DNA from: Microbacterium paraoxydans
GTDB taxonomy: Bacteria > Actinomycetota > Actinomycetes > Actinomycetales > Microbacteriaceae
Direction of reading: 5' to 3'
DNA: 64,000 nucleotides
Assembly: GCF_900105335.1 (NCBI RefSeq)
Contig: NZ_LT629770.1
Span: 372,001-436,000, forward strand
This document shows, piece by piece, positions 9,024-16,323 of the stretch. The notes below the pieces were generated by a model that saw only the letters and a list, made by a program, of their open reading frames with translations, was not told the DNA's origin and did no database searches. How positions within the stretch are numbered: the stretch's first letter is position 1; each line of letters opens with the position of its first letter. The position numbers and the translations under genes were made by a program.

Positions 9024-9497
9024 ATGAGCGACACCACCCGCACCACCCGCTACGCCGAGACACCGATCCAGAAGACGGCGCTGATCGTCGGCATCGTCTT
9101 CCTCATCGTCGGCATCGCCGGCTTCATCCCGGGCCTGACCCACTCGGCCGAACACCTGCACGGTGCCGGAGCAGCATCGGAGGCCCTGCTCCTCGGCCTC
9201 TTCCAGGTCTCGGTCCTGCACAACGTCGTGCACCTGCTGTTCGCCGTCGCGGGCATCGCGCTCGCCGCCTCGCCGCGCGCCTCCCGCCTCTACCTCATCA
9301 TCGGCGGGCTCGCGTACCTCGTCGTCTGGCTGTACGGCCTCATCGCGGTCGGCAACGAGCAGCTGAACTTCCTGCCGGTGAACAACGCCGACAACTGGCT
9401 CCACCTCGGTCTCGCGATCGGCATGGTGCTGCTGGGCATCTTCGTCAGTCGAGAGCCGCGCGTCACGCGGAACGGCGCCGGCACCGCGCGCGTCTGA
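9024..9497 (+). CDS. DUF4383-family membrane protein
   Basis: This 157-residue protein has four membrane helices. The family pattern QKTALIVGIVFLIVGIAGFIPG is followed by LHNVVHLLFAVAGI and NNADNWLHLGLAIGMVLLG, which are DUF4383 hallmarks. The function is unknown; members are often stress-associated in actinobacteria. A GGAGGGG site sits seven bases before the ATG at 9024. The gene stands alone and converges on the DUF7882 gene, with a hairpin between. Confidence 0.88.
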   Translation: MSDTTRTTRYAETPIQKTALIVGIVFLIVGIAGFIPGLTHSAEHLHGAGAASEALLLGLFQVSVLHNVVHLLFAVAGIALAASPRASRLYLIIGGLAYLVVWLYGLIAVGNEQLNFLPVNNADNWLHLGLAIGMVLLGIFVSREPRVTRNGAGTARV

Positions 9498-9513
9498 CGC
9501 TCGGTGCACCCCC

Positions 9514-9558
9514 AGACGGGACGCCTCCTCCTCGCCTCGCGGAGGGGGCGTCCCGTCT
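9514..9558. terminator. Bidirectional hairpin between convergent genes
   Basis: AGACGGGACGCC (9514-9525) pairs perfectly with GGCGTCCCGTCT (9547-9558). It lies between the DUF4383 gene (+) and the DUF7882 gene (-). There is no clear U-tract. Confidence 0.7.
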
Positions 9559-9574
9559 GTCGCCGTCCCGTGCC

Positions 9575-9904
9575 CTACGCCCCGTCGAGGTTGCCGGTGA
9601 CGGCGCTCCCGGCGGGCTCCGGCACGAGATACAGACCACCGGGCGAGTTCGCCGTGTACGCCAGCGCGTCGACCCAGGCGCGGTTGATCTCCGGCTGGCG
9701 GCTGCCGACGTACTTGAACACCATGGAGCTCCCGGCGTGGAGCCAGACGGTGATCCGTCCGCCCCCGATGCTGGCGTCCTCCTTCCAGGTGTACGGGAAG
9801 GGCTCGCCCCGCCGCAGCTTCGCGGTCATCACCAGCTGCAGATGCCGCAGCGCGCGGTCCTCGACCTCGACCTTGGTGCTTCCTTCGTAGATGAATCTGC
9901 CCAT
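9575..9904 (-). CDS. DUF7882-family protein, chromosomal copy
   Basis: This 109-residue protein starts MGRFIYEGSTKVEVEDRAL, with LRRGEPFPYTWKEDASIGGG, VWLHAGSSMVFKY and RAWVDALAYTANSPGGLYL. Such proteins are common in Microbacteriaceae and are often mislabelled as ATP-dependent DNA ligases, but there is no nucleotidyltransferase KxDG motif and the protein is far too short; DUF7882 is the better name. The function is unknown. AGGAGG precedes the ATG. Two paralogs lie inside the adjacent integrated element (22854-23186 and 23729-24076); the first is about 80% identical by eye. Confidence 0.85.
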   Translation of the reverse strand: MGRFIYEGSTKVEVEDRALRHLQLVMTAKLRRGEPFPYTWKEDASIGGGRITVWLHAGSSMVFKYVGSRQPEINRAWVDALAYTANSPGGLYLVPEPAGSAVTGNLDGA

Positions 9905-10075
9905 GTTCGCCCTCCTGAGATGATCGCCACGAGATCTCGTCCCACGGAGGTGCGATCGTCGATCGCGGGTGGTGATGTCCGTCCACCCTGTCACCGGCAC
10001 CGCCCCCGGAAGGACGAAGACAGCGTTGTGCGGACAGGAAACGAACAGTTCGTGCGAGCGGTGTCCACTCCCCGG

Positions 10076-10396
10076 TTATGCCTCCACCGGCTGCACGGCG
10101 TTCCCCCAGACCCAGCAGCGGTAGGTGCGCTCGCCGGCACGGAACTCGATGCCCGCCGCAAGCGGAGTGGAGCGGACGACCTTGGCCTCCACGCGGATCG
10201 CCTCCGGGCCGAACCGCACCCACGCCCGCACCCGCCGCTGGAGCGCGTGCGGATAGACGGTGATGGCGGATTCGCGCAAGGCGAGCTCGCGATCGGACAG
10301 GGACTGCAGGGGGCCGCGGCGTGCGGCGGCCTCGATGGCCTGATGCTGCGACCGCATGTCGTTGTACGCGGAGAGCGCGCGACCCGAGTTCCCCAC
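10076..10396 (-). CDS. Small hypothetical protein, probably damage-regulated
   Basis: This 106-residue soluble basic protein has a GTG start preceded by GGAAGGAG. The N-terminal half is helical (SAYNDMRSQHQAIEAAARRG) and the C-terminal half is strand-rich (VRAWVRFGPEAIRVEAKVV), ending YRCWVWGNAVQPVEA. I do not recognise a named family. A LexA-like palindrome overlaps its promoter (10435-10452), so induction by DNA damage is inferred. It is the last host gene before attL. Confidence 0.65.
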   Translation of the reverse strand: MGNSGRALSAYNDMRSQHQAIEAAARRGPLQSLSDRELALRESAITVYPHALQRRVRAWVRFGPEAIRVEAKVVRSTPLAAGIEFRAGERTYRCWVWGNAVQPVEA

Positions 10397-10434
10397 ACCG
10401 GCTCCTTCCTCCGGCCTCTTCCAGGATACCGATA

Positions 10435-10452
10435 TTCGAACACATCTTCGAA
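10435..10452 (-). promoter_or_regulatory. LexA-like (SOS) operator candidate
   Basis: TTCGAA-n6-TTCGAA, containing CGAAC-acat-CTTCG, differs by one base from the actinobacterial SOS box CGAAC-n4-GTTCG. Read leftward, the distal TTCGAA lies 18 bases before TATCCT, so the site would overlap a -35 region for the gene at 10076-10396. Confidence 0.45.
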
Positions 10453-10554
10453 CTCGATCCCGGCGGCGCCGACTCGGAAATTCGCGCCGAGGTCGCAGGG
10501 CTCTGCCGTGAGGCTGCGACCTCGCGCAGATCTGCGACGTCGCGCGCGGGCAAG

Positions 10555-10582
10555 AAAAAACCCCCGGCAGAACCGGGGGTTT
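10555..10582 (-). terminator. Displaced original terminator of tRNA-Val(GAC)
   Basis: On the minus strand, AAACCCCCGG-loop-CCGGGGGTTT is followed by further Ts, a strong intrinsic terminator. It abuts attL and is nearly the same as the terminator next to attR (26250-26276). I infer that this is the tRNA gene's original terminator, now 15.7 kb away from it. Confidence 0.8.
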
Positions 10583-10585
10583 CAG

Positions 10586-10609
10586 GTGGTGCGCGATACT
10601 GGGATCGAA
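10586..10609. repeat. attL core direct repeat
   Basis: A 24-bp direct repeat identical to 26278-26301; after one mismatch the next four bases (CAGT) also match. It corresponds to the tRNA acceptor 3' strand with CCA and part of the T arm, the usual crossover site for tRNA-targeting integrases. Confidence 0.92.
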
Positions 10610-10700
10610 ACAGTATGCGTGACACTGGGCAGATGCGCGTCCTCTCGCGGTCTATCCGCGACATAGTGCGAATCTGGCCGAGCCGTGTTAAGGTCACTGG

Positions 10701-10750
10701 GACGCACGAAGACGCACAGGCACGCACAAGATATTGCCCATTGTTGCCCA
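10701..10750. repeat. Tandem short repeats upstream of the integrase (candidate arm sites)
   Basis: Three 10-bp units each containing ACGCAC (10702, 10712, 10722) are followed by two units ending TTGCCCA (10731-10740 and 10741-10750). The helical-turn spacing suggests protein binding, for instance integrase or Xis arm sites. The TTGCCC type recurs near attR (26213-26252). An inverted repeat TCGCGG/CCGCGA lies at 10645-10661. Confidence 0.5.
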
Positions 10751-10761
10751 GGGAGGACCGC

Positions 10762-11925
10762 ATGGCCACCACAAAACGAAAGAGGCGCGAGTCCTTCGGC
10801 GCCATCAGGCAGCGCTCGTCTGGCCGCTATCAGGCGTCCTACGTCGGCCCGGACGGTCGGCGTCACAACGCACCGCAGACGTTCGACGGGATCACCGACG
10901 CGCGCGGGTGGTTAGCCGTTCAGCAGGCACGGATACTCGACGGAACATGGTCCGAGTTCGAAACGGTGCGCGCAGAGCAGGCGGGCAAGGGCCGCGGCAC
11001 TACATTTGCTGAGTACGCCGAGGATTGGGTTGCTACCCGCACCAATCGGAATGGCGAACACCTGCGCCCACGGACAGCAGCCGAGTACCGCCGGCTCCTA
11101 ACGGGCGCCCTCTCCCCCTTCGCAGGTTCCCGCCTTTCCGCGATCACCCCCGACCAGGTGCGCGCCTGGTACTCCTCGATCATTGCGTCCGGGACGAAGA
11201 CTCAGGCCGCGCGAGCGTACGAGCTCCTCAAAGCGATCCTCAGCACTGCGGTTTCCGACGGCCGCATCAAGACGAACCCGTGTCAGATCCGCGGCGCTGC
11301 CTCTGCCTCGACGGGGAAGAAAGTCGAGCCACCTACAGCCTCCGAACTGCAAACCATCGTGGACGCGATCACACCAAAGTTCCGAGCCGCTGTCATCCTC
11401 GCCGCGTGGGCCGGCCTGCGCTACGGCGAACTCACGGAGCTTAGGCGGCGTGACATCGAGCTACTCGACGCAGACGAGGGAGCCGGCTCGATCGTCGTCA
11501 ACGTGTCGCGTGCGGTTGCCCACGTCCCCGGCCAAGGGTTCGTGGTCGGGCGAACCAAATCTGAAGCCGGCGTGCGAACCATCGTCCTGCCACCACATGT
11601 CAACGAGATCCTCGAGTCCCACTTGGAAGAACACGTTGGACGGTCTGCCGACAGCCTCCTCTTCCCCTCCGCGGACGGCAGCGGACACCTCGCCCAGTCA
11701 GCCTTCTACAAGCACTGGGACCCCGCCCGCAAAGCAGCCGGCAGAGGTGACATGCCCTGGCACGCACTGCGGCACTACGGAGCGACTAGAGCCGCCCTCG
11801 CAGGCGCCACGCTCAAGGAACTACAGGCGCGCCTGGGGCACTCCACCGTGGCGGCCGCGATGCGCTACCAGCACACTGCGGGCAGGGACGAAGAACTCGC
11901 GAGGCGAATGAGCGAACTCGCATAA
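10762..11925 (+). CDS. int: Tyrosine recombinase (phage-type integrase)
   Basis: This 387-residue site-specific recombinase has a basic N-terminus (MATTKRKRRESFGAIRQR) with an arm-binding AP2-like domain, a SAM-like core-binding domain (about 75-165: TTFAEYAEDWVATR), and the catalytic domain. The catalytic residues are visible: Arg in GLRYGELTELRRRD, His-x-x-Arg in HALRHYG, His in RLGHST and the nucleophile Tyr in AMRYQHT. GGGAGG precedes the ATG at 10762. It lies 150 bp inside attL and would catalyse integration into the tRNA-Val(GAC) 3' end. A longer frame begins upstream but crosses attL, so it is not used. Confidence 0.97.
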   Translation: MATTKRKRRESFGAIRQRSSGRYQASYVGPDGRRHNAPQTFDGITDARGWLAVQQARILDGTWSEFETVRAEQAGKGRGTTFAEYAEDWVATRTNRNGEHLRPRTAAEYRRLLTGALSPFAGSRLSAITPDQVRAWYSSIIASGTKTQAARAYELLKAILSTAVSDGRIKTNPCQIRGAASASTGKKVEPPTASELQTIVDAITPKFRAAVILAAWAGLRYGELTELRRRDIELLDADEGAGSIVVNVSRAVAHVPGQGFVVGRTKSEAGVRTIVLPPHVNEILESHLEEHVGRSADSLLFPSADGSGHLAQSAFYKHWDPARKAAGRGDMPWHALRHYGATRAALAGATLKELQARLGHSTVAAAMRYQHTAGRDEELARRMSELA

Positions 11926-11955
11926 GTCGTGGCGACGCCCGTCGCCATACGAAGA

Positions 11956-11985
11956 GCCCCCGTCGAGCGGCAACTCGACGAGGGC
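11956..11985. terminator. Hairpin after the integrase gene
   Basis: GCCCCCGTCGAG and CTCGACGAGGGC pair with one mismatch, just after the int stop. There is no U-tract. A second small hairpin (GGCGAC/GTCGCC) lies directly upstream. Confidence 0.5.
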
Positions 11986-12008
11986 AAGGTCAAACAACTG
12001 GAGTCGCA

Positions 12009-12383
12009 ATGACCAATGCAACTGTATCCGCAATTACGGACACCGCCCAGTGCCCCGTGTACCGCTGGTGCGAACTCGACCACACCGACCCGGACATCAT
12101 CGAGCACGCTGCCAACGCCCACGAGAAGCACCTGACCATCGTGGCCGGGGATGTGAGCGAGACATTCCTGCTGGAAGTTATGAACGGACGGCCACGGATC
12201 GAGTGCGTGTTCGACGGCGGAGAGATCTGGATCGAGCCCGGCGAAGCCACCAACACGTTCGAGAACGTCGCCGAGGTATTCACCAAGGCAGCTGCCGAGT
12301 ACGAGCGGTTCGCCAAAGCCCTCTCAACGCGCCTCACGCGACCCCACAGCGTCACCGCAGAGCTCGCAGATCGGGACGTCTGA
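12009..12383 (+). CDS. Hypothetical protein, DUF6907-like
   Basis: This 124-residue acidic protein contains CPVYRWCELDH near the start, followed by HEKHLTIVAGDVSETF, DGGEIWIEPG and a helical C-terminus. The layout resembles small actinobacterial proteins of the DUF6907 type, but this is a weak match. GGAG lies ahead of the ATG. Its stop overlaps the next gene's ATG by one base. Confidence 0.6.
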   Translation: MTNATVSAITDTAQCPVYRWCELDHTDPDIIEHAANAHEKHLTIVAGDVSETFLLEVMNGRPRIECVFDGGEIWIEPGEATNTFENVAEVFTKAAAEYERFAKALSTRLTRPHSVTAELADRDV

Positions 12384-12736
12384 TGGCCGTGCATGAGCAG
12401 TTCCACACTCTCGAACAAGAAGGGCTGTCGGCTCGAGCCATCGCCGAGATCTGCGGCGTATCCAGCCGAACAGTCGTCCGGTGGCGCCACTCAACAGGCA
12501 AGACCCACTGTCCACCGACCACTCCCTTGCCCCAACAGAAGCTGGCGGCGGCGCTACGACTCCTCGAAGACGGGGCCTCTATTAGCGAGGCTGCACGATC
12601 CATAGGCTGCTGCAACAAGACGCTCTCGAGGCGTTGGCCGCAGTATGCGTGGAACCAGACGCAGGCTGGAAAGTTCGCGGCTATGGTCCGGCGCGTCGAG
12701 CGCGGGTGGCGAGAGGACATAACTGATGCCTACTAG
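12383..12736 (+). CDS. Double helix-turn-helix DNA-binding protein
   Basis: This 117-residue protein has two predicted HTH units: LSARAIAEICGVSSRTVVRW (about 14-33) and ASISEAARSIGCCNKTLSRR (about 66-85), each of the resolvase or transposase N-terminal type. It is probably a regulator of the element; no catalytic domain follows. The ATG overlaps the preceding stop, and its 3' end overlaps the next gene by 11 bases, so it belongs to the same operon. Confidence 0.72.
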   Translation: MAVHEQFHTLEQEGLSARAIAEICGVSSRTVVRWRHSTGKTHCPPTTPLPQQKLAAALRLLEDGASISEAARSIGCCNKTLSRRWPQYAWNQTQAGKFAAMVRRVERGWREDITDAY

Positions 12737-13262
12737 GAGACCGCGTTCCCGAGTTGATGATCACATCGTCGCCGTCATCCGGGAGGCGATGCGGGAGAAG
12801 CACATGCTTCAGAAAGACCTCGCCTCCGCCGCCGGGATGTCTCAAGCGCAAGTGAGCGTTCGGTTGAGACCAACGGGGCCCTCCATCCCGGTTGACCAAG
12901 TGGTCCGCATGTGTGGGGCACTCGGCCTAGACGTCTCCTGGGTTTTCAATGAAGCGGAACAACGCGCCAAGTCCTGTCCTACGACAGACGCGGTCGAACC
13001 CGACGAGGACGAGCAGACACAAGCCGTGGGGCGTCGCATCGCAGCGTCTCTCTGGGTTGGTTGCGACGACCCTGACTTCATCGTGCTTGCCATCGACCAG
13101 AACATGTTCCGAGATGACAACCGATTCTGGACCTCCAACCGCAAGCAACTAGCACTCATGTGGGCACTCCACGACCTCGCGTACACGATCGGCCGCCGCT
13201 ACCCAATCCGCGACCCGTTCATTCTCAAGCCGGTGATGGAGTCCGACAAGATCATTCCGTGA
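12726..13262 (+). CDS. XRE-like HTH regulator
   Basis: This 178-residue protein has an N-terminal Cro/CI-type HTH (MLQKDLASAAGMSQAQVSVRL, about 27-47) and a less typical C-terminal half with several Trp residues (ASLWVGCDDPDFIVLAIDQN, LMWALHDLAYTIGRR). By position it is a candidate immunity repressor or replication regulator. It starts inside the end of the preceding gene, with GAGAGG ahead of the ATG. A strong hairpin follows its stop. Confidence 0.75.
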   Translation: MPTRRPRSRVDDHIVAVIREAMREKHMLQKDLASAAGMSQAQVSVRLRPTGPSIPVDQVVRMCGALGLDVSWVFNEAEQRAKSCPTTDAVEPDEDEQTQAVGRRIAASLWVGCDDPDFIVLAIDQNMFRDDNRFWTSNRKQLALMWALHDLAYTIGRRYPIRDPFILKPVMESDKIIP

Positions 13263-13265
13263 CAG

Positions 13266-13298
13266 AGCAGGCGCGCCGGAATGTCCCGCGCGCCTGCT
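13266..13298. terminator. Hairpin after the XRE gene
   Basis: AGCAGGCGCGC (13266-13276) pairs perfectly with GCGCGCCTGCT (13288-13298), starting four bases after the stop codon. There is no U-tract. Confidence 0.6.
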
Positions 13299-13326
13299 TA
13301 GGTAGTAAGCGAAGCAAGGAGCTCGA

Positions 13327-13752
13327 ATGACGCTTTACTCCCGGCCCGAAACGCCGTACGTCTCCGTATACTGCGACGGAACGAGCGCGGGCGAACATGA
13401 CAGGGCGCCGATCGCGTCTTTCTATCCCGATGAATACGAGGGATCAATCATCTGGACCGTCTTCACCGGGCACTACTACTCCCCATCACTCCCCCACGCT
13501 ATTGATGTCCCCCAGGACGTTGCACAGTGGCTCGACGGTGATGAGTGGATACGGATTGAGGGTCATGACCCAGAGATCTTCTACCGCCCGGGGTTTCGCG
13601 TGCGTTGGAACTTGGGCTGTCCGATATGCGGGTTGCGCCGGGTCGTGGCTAAGCCTTCGACCCTGTATGCGAGCTTTACCACCCTCGCACAGCTAAGGAT
13701 CCACGAACTACCCCTGATCCACCTGATCCATAGCAAGTCAATTACGCAGTAA
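13327..13752 (+). CDS. Hypothetical protein of the element
   Basis: This 141-residue protein is rich in aromatic residues (FYPDEYEGSIIWTVFTGHYYS). A CPICGLRRV segment could form half of a zinc site. No family is recognised. AAGGAG lies seven bases before the ATG. A hairpin separates it from the upstream operon and a structured leader from the downstream one, so it may be its own unit. Confidence 0.65.
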   Translation: MTLYSRPETPYVSVYCDGTSAGEHDRAPIASFYPDEYEGSIIWTVFTGHYYSPSLPHAIDVPQDVAQWLDGDEWIRIEGHDPEIFYRPGFRVRWNLGCPICGLRRVVAKPSTLYASFTTLAQLRIHELPLIHLIHSKSITQ

Positions 13753-13778
13753 CGCGCACACAGTCGCAGGAGCCGTAC

Positions 13779-13784
13779 TAGAAT
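13779..13784 (+). promoter_or_regulatory. Possible -10 box for the excisionase-like operon
   Basis: TAGAAT lies about 100 bases upstream of the ATG at 13888; no good -35 is seen. Transcription from here would include the hairpin at 13846-13880. Confidence 0.35.
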
Positions 13785-13845
13785 TAGAGTGCACGGGGCA
13801 AGGAGAACCCACCTTTACGGTCAGGCTCCACCCTTGTGCAAGCGG

Positions 13846-13880
13846 CCTCCAAGCAGAGGGTTAATTACTCTGCCTGGAGG
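13846..13880 (+). promoter_or_regulatory. SD-masking hairpin in the leader of the excisionase-like gene
   Basis: CCTCCA (13846-13851) pairs with TGGAGG (13875-13880), then one A/C mismatch, then GCAGAG (13853-13858) with CTCTGC (13868-13873), enclosing a nine-base loop. The GGAGG ribosome binding site of the gene starting at 13888 is wholly inside the stem, so translation should be low unless the stem is opened. Confidence 0.65.
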
Positions 13881-13887
13881 TATTTTT

Positions 13888-14094
13888 ATGCCCACCGACG
13901 CACTCGCGCCACGCTGGGGAACGATCGACGACGGCGCCAACGAGTTCAAGGTCTCCCCTGACACCATTCGCCGAATGATCACCCGGGGCGAGATCGAAGC
14001 CAAACGCTTCGGCCCACGACTCATCAGGGTCAACTTGGCCAGCATCGAAGCGGCCGGTCGCCCACTCCAGTACCTCGGGGGTGACGCGGCATGA
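13888..14094 (+). CDS. Excisionase-like small HTH protein
   Basis: This 68-residue protein contains WGTIDDGANEFKVSPDTIRR, then MITRGEIEAKRFGPRLIRV and NLASIEAAGRP, the winged-helix HTH_17 pattern of phage excisionases and AlpA-like activators. It could direct excision or activate the operon. The ATG at 13888 has a strong GGAGG site, masked by a hairpin; the frame is also open back to a GTG at 13789, which would add 33 residues. It overlaps the next gene by four bases (ATGA). Confidence 0.8.
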   Translation: MPTDALAPRWGTIDDGANEFKVSPDTIRRMITRGEIEAKRFGPRLIRVNLASIEAAGRPLQYLGGDAA

Positions 14095-14396
14095 ACCAGC
14101 ACCCTGAATCAACCGCAACGACCGGGAAGCACGAAACGGTCGAAGAACTCATCCGCTACGCAGCGCGCGTCTTCGAAGCCAACAGTGTTGCGTATCCCCC
14201 CGCGAAGATGAGCAAGCTCATTCGAGCCATGCACCGCGCCAACGGCAATGTGCGCGGCGTTATCAATACGTATGTAGCGCGTTCGCTCGAGAAGCTGAGT
14301 TGGGCCGGATTCGAGCTCTACACCGCAACCGGCGTTGCTGACCCGACCGGTGCAAGGGCAGCTCAGAACGTCGACCGAGAAAGAAGCGCCCGTTGA
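14091..14396 (+). CDS. Hypothetical protein
   Basis: This 101-residue, mostly helical protein contains VEELIRYAARVFEANSVAYP and KMSKLIRAMHRANGNVRGV. No family is recognised. Overlapping starts and stops tie it to the genes on both sides, within a run from the excisionase-like gene to the RepA-like gene. Confidence 0.6.
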   Translation: MNQHPESTATTGKHETVEELIRYAARVFEANSVAYPPAKMSKLIRAMHRANGNVRGVINTYVARSLEKLSWAGFELYTATGVADPTGARAAQNVDRERSAR

Positions 14397-14875
14397 ATGG
14401 CGAAAGCCCCGCGAACGGGCCTCTCGGGAATCCTGCTGTGGCGGCTGGATATGCACTCCGTTCTACCCCGGATCGCTTCACCGCGCGTCGAATCAGCGAA
14501 ACAGCTTCGACAACTATCGACGCGTGGGTTACGGCGCTGGCGAACGACGAACTGTCACTCGCGGCCCTGCCTGCTCCCCTCTTTTCGCTATACAACCTCG
14601 GCGTGATGGACGGGCGCAGTCAAATGCAGGGCGAACTCCGTGCTGCCCGACTCGAAGCAGATCGTCTATGGCTCCGGGCATTCGGCGATGAGGAACGCAA
14701 GGACTATCTGTTGCAGCGTCTGGACGACGCGGCAGAACTAGCCAATCGTCCGGACGTGGACGACATTCTCGACGAAACCTGGCGCATCTACCTCGCCAAT
14801 CTCGACACCGTCCGCCAGCCCGTAACACTCGCAACAACTGAAGACCAGGGGGCCGCCCGTGACCACGCTGCTTGA
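14393..14875 (+). CDS. Hypothetical protein
   Basis: This protein of about 160 residues starts at a TTG (14393) that overlaps the preceding stop. The body is helical: ISETASTTIDAWVTALANDE, GVMDGRSQMQGELRAARLEAD, then an acidic C-terminus. No family is recognised. It overlaps the RepA-like gene by 17 bases. The start is uncertain. Confidence 0.58.
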   Translation: MNGESPANGPLGNPAVAAGYALRSTPDRFTARRISETASTTIDAWVTALANDELSLAALPAPLFSLYNLGVMDGRSQMQGELRAARLEADRLWLRAFGDEERKDYLLQRLDDAAELANRPDVDDILDETWRIYLANLDTVRQPVTLATTEDQGAARDHAA

Positions 14876-15896
14876 CAACTCCTTCACCGCCGACTGGCTG
14901 ATGGACCAGTACTTCCCGCCCGTTCGATATGTCGTCGACGGCGTGATCCCCGAGGGGTTCTGCCTGCTCGTTGCGCCGCCGAAGTTCGGCAAGTCTTGGC
15001 TGGTTCTCGGCCTGGGCCTGGCCGTTTCCTCCGGCACGCCGGCACTCGGATGCATCCCGACTGGGAAGGCGCGGCCCGTGCTCTACGCAGCACTCGAGGA
15101 TGGCCCCAGACGGTTGCAGTCTCGGATCAGGGCGCTGGTACCGGAACAGATCGCCGACACGTTGACCTTCATTACGAAGATCGGCCGCAACGACATCTTC
15201 GAAACGCTGCAGGCGTTCGTGGACCAGTGGAGCGGCCACGAACCGGTCGTGATTCTGGACACGCTCGGCAAGGCGATGCCCCCCGCGGTAAGTGGAGAGT
15301 CCTCGTACGAGCGCGACTACCGAGTGGGCGGCATGCTCAAAGCCATCGCGGACTCGGCACCAGGCGCCGCGATCGTCGTCGTTCACCACACGCGCAAGGC
15401 CGACAGCGTTGACTTCCTCGACGCTGTCTCCGGAACACAGGGGCTTGCCGGCTCGGCTGACACCATCGTCGTCCTCTCCCGTGAACGCCTTTCAAAGGAC
15501 GCCACTCTGCGAGTCACATCACGCGACGCTGCGGAGGGCGAGTACCGGATCTCCCTCGAGGGAGTCGGAACGTGGGTGCTCAGCGGCGGAAGCCTCAAGG
15601 ACGCGGCTGAAGCTGCACAGACCGCACGAGCAACCACCGGTGTAGGTGACCGCATGGGCGAGATCATCGAAGCCCTAGCGCGCTTCCCAGACGGAGTGAA
15701 ACCCAAGGACATCGCAACCATCACTCACGTCGATCCTGACGACGTGGGCAGGTATCTGAGGCGGGCTGTGGAGGCGGGAAGAGCCGAGCGACTGTCCCGC
15801 GGCCTCTACGGACCTGTCCGAAGTGTCCGTGTGTCCGAATCAAACGAACTCCCAATCGGACACACGGACACTTCGGACACAGATGGGGAGCTGTGA
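14859..15896 (+). CDS. RepA-like AAA ATPase (AAA_25 helicase/primase-associated)
   Basis: This 345-residue protein is a RecA-fold ATPase. Walker A is APPKFGKSW (about residues 39-47), Walker B is VVILDTLG (about 130), followed by VVVHHTRKAD and an arginine-rich region. The C-terminal third has a winged-helix-like segment (PKDIATITHVDPDDVGRYLRR). It matches the hexameric RepA/AAA_25 helicases of phages, plasmids and satellites and is the likely replication protein of the element. No polymerase or separate primase is visible. Its last 30 codons contain a long inverted repeat (15815-15879). Confidence 0.85.
   Translation: MTTLLDNSFTADWLMDQYFPPVRYVVDGVIPEGFCLLVAPPKFGKSWLVLGLGLAVSSGTPALGCIPTGKARPVLYAALEDGPRRLQSRIRALVPEQIADTLTFITKIGRNDIFETLQAFVDQWSGHEPVVILDTLGKAMPPAVSGESSYERDYRVGGMLKAIADSAPGAAIVVVHHTRKADSVDFLDAVSGTQGLAGSADTIVVLSRERLSKDATLRVTSRDAAEGEYRISLEGVGTWVLSGGSLKDAAEAAQTARATTGVGDRMGEIIEALARFPDGVKPKDIATITHVDPDDVGRYLRRAVEAGRAERLSRGLYGPVRSVRVSESNELPIGHTDTSDTDGEL
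15815..15879. repeat. 24-bp perfect inverted repeat of TGTCCG iterons, candidate origin or operator
   Basis: The left arm, 15815-15838, holds three TGTCCG units spaced nine and eight bases apart. The right arm, 15856-15879, is its exact reverse complement; the spacer is 17 bases. It lies in the 3' end of the RepA-like gene and is translated as part of its tail. Six clustered iterons beside a helicase gene suggest a replication origin; there is no U-tract to suggest a terminator. Confidence 0.75.
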
Positions 15897-16018
15897 TGAA
15901 ACGACTCTGCCCCGACTGCCTAGCGACCTCACGCGTAATCGAGGTCTCCCCCGGCGTCACCATCCTGCAGATCCAACACGACGCCACATGTCCGTGGCTC
16001 AACGAGAGGAGCAACTGA
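15896..16018 (+). CDS. Very small zinc-finger-like protein (40 aa)
   Basis: It begins MKRLCPDCLATSRVIEV and ends HDATCPWLNERSN. The CxxC pair plus a later His and Cys suggest a single zinc knuckle. Both ends overlap neighbours (TGATG at 15894, ATG overlap at 16018), which supports it being a real gene. The function is unknown. Confidence 0.6.
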   Translation: MKRLCPDCLATSRVIEVSPGVTILQIQHDATCPWLNERSN

Positions 16019-16323
16019 TGGGCGCAGCAGCCCCGAAGCCACTCAACTTTCGAGCACTGAGCAAGGCGTGGGACGACCCCATTGCTTTCGCTCGTGAACT
16101 CTCTCAGTACTACCGCCAGCTCGAGGCTTCCGGGCATCGACAGCCGACACGCGACCGGACGACCGCGATTCGGAAGGAGAAACCAATGAATACAAACGAG
16201 GACACACCCACAACCGGCCTCAGAGACCCAGCCGGCCTCAACAAGACCGAACCAGGACTGTACACACCCGCGGACATGCAAAAGGTCGCACCCGGCCTCT
16301 ACGCCCCAAAGGAAACCCAGTGA
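16018..16323 (+). CDS. Small hypothetical protein with repeated PGLYxP motif
   Basis: This 101-residue protein starts MGAAAPKPLNFRALSKAWDD. Its C-terminal part repeats a motif: NKTEPGLYTPADMQ, then KVAPGLYAPKETQ. An internal in-frame ATG at 16186 has its own good ribosome binding site (GGAAGGAGAAACCA), so a second 45-residue product carrying only the repeat part may be made. The function is unknown. Confidence 0.58.
   Translation: MGAAAPKPLNFRALSKAWDDPIAFARELSQYYRQLEASGHRQPTRDRTTAIRKEKPMNTNEDTPTTGLRDPAGLNKTEPGLYTPADMQKVAPGLYAPKETQ

Noticed and set aside
9575..9904. ATP-dependent DNA ligase, the name often attached to this type of protein.
   Set aside because: At 109 residues with no KxDG nucleotidyltransferase motif it cannot be a ligase; the label is probably a propagated error.
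14397..14606. A 69-codon frame starting at the ATG at 14397.
   Set aside because: It is out of frame with the 160-codon gene starting at 14393, which fits the overlap with the next gene better and extends much further.
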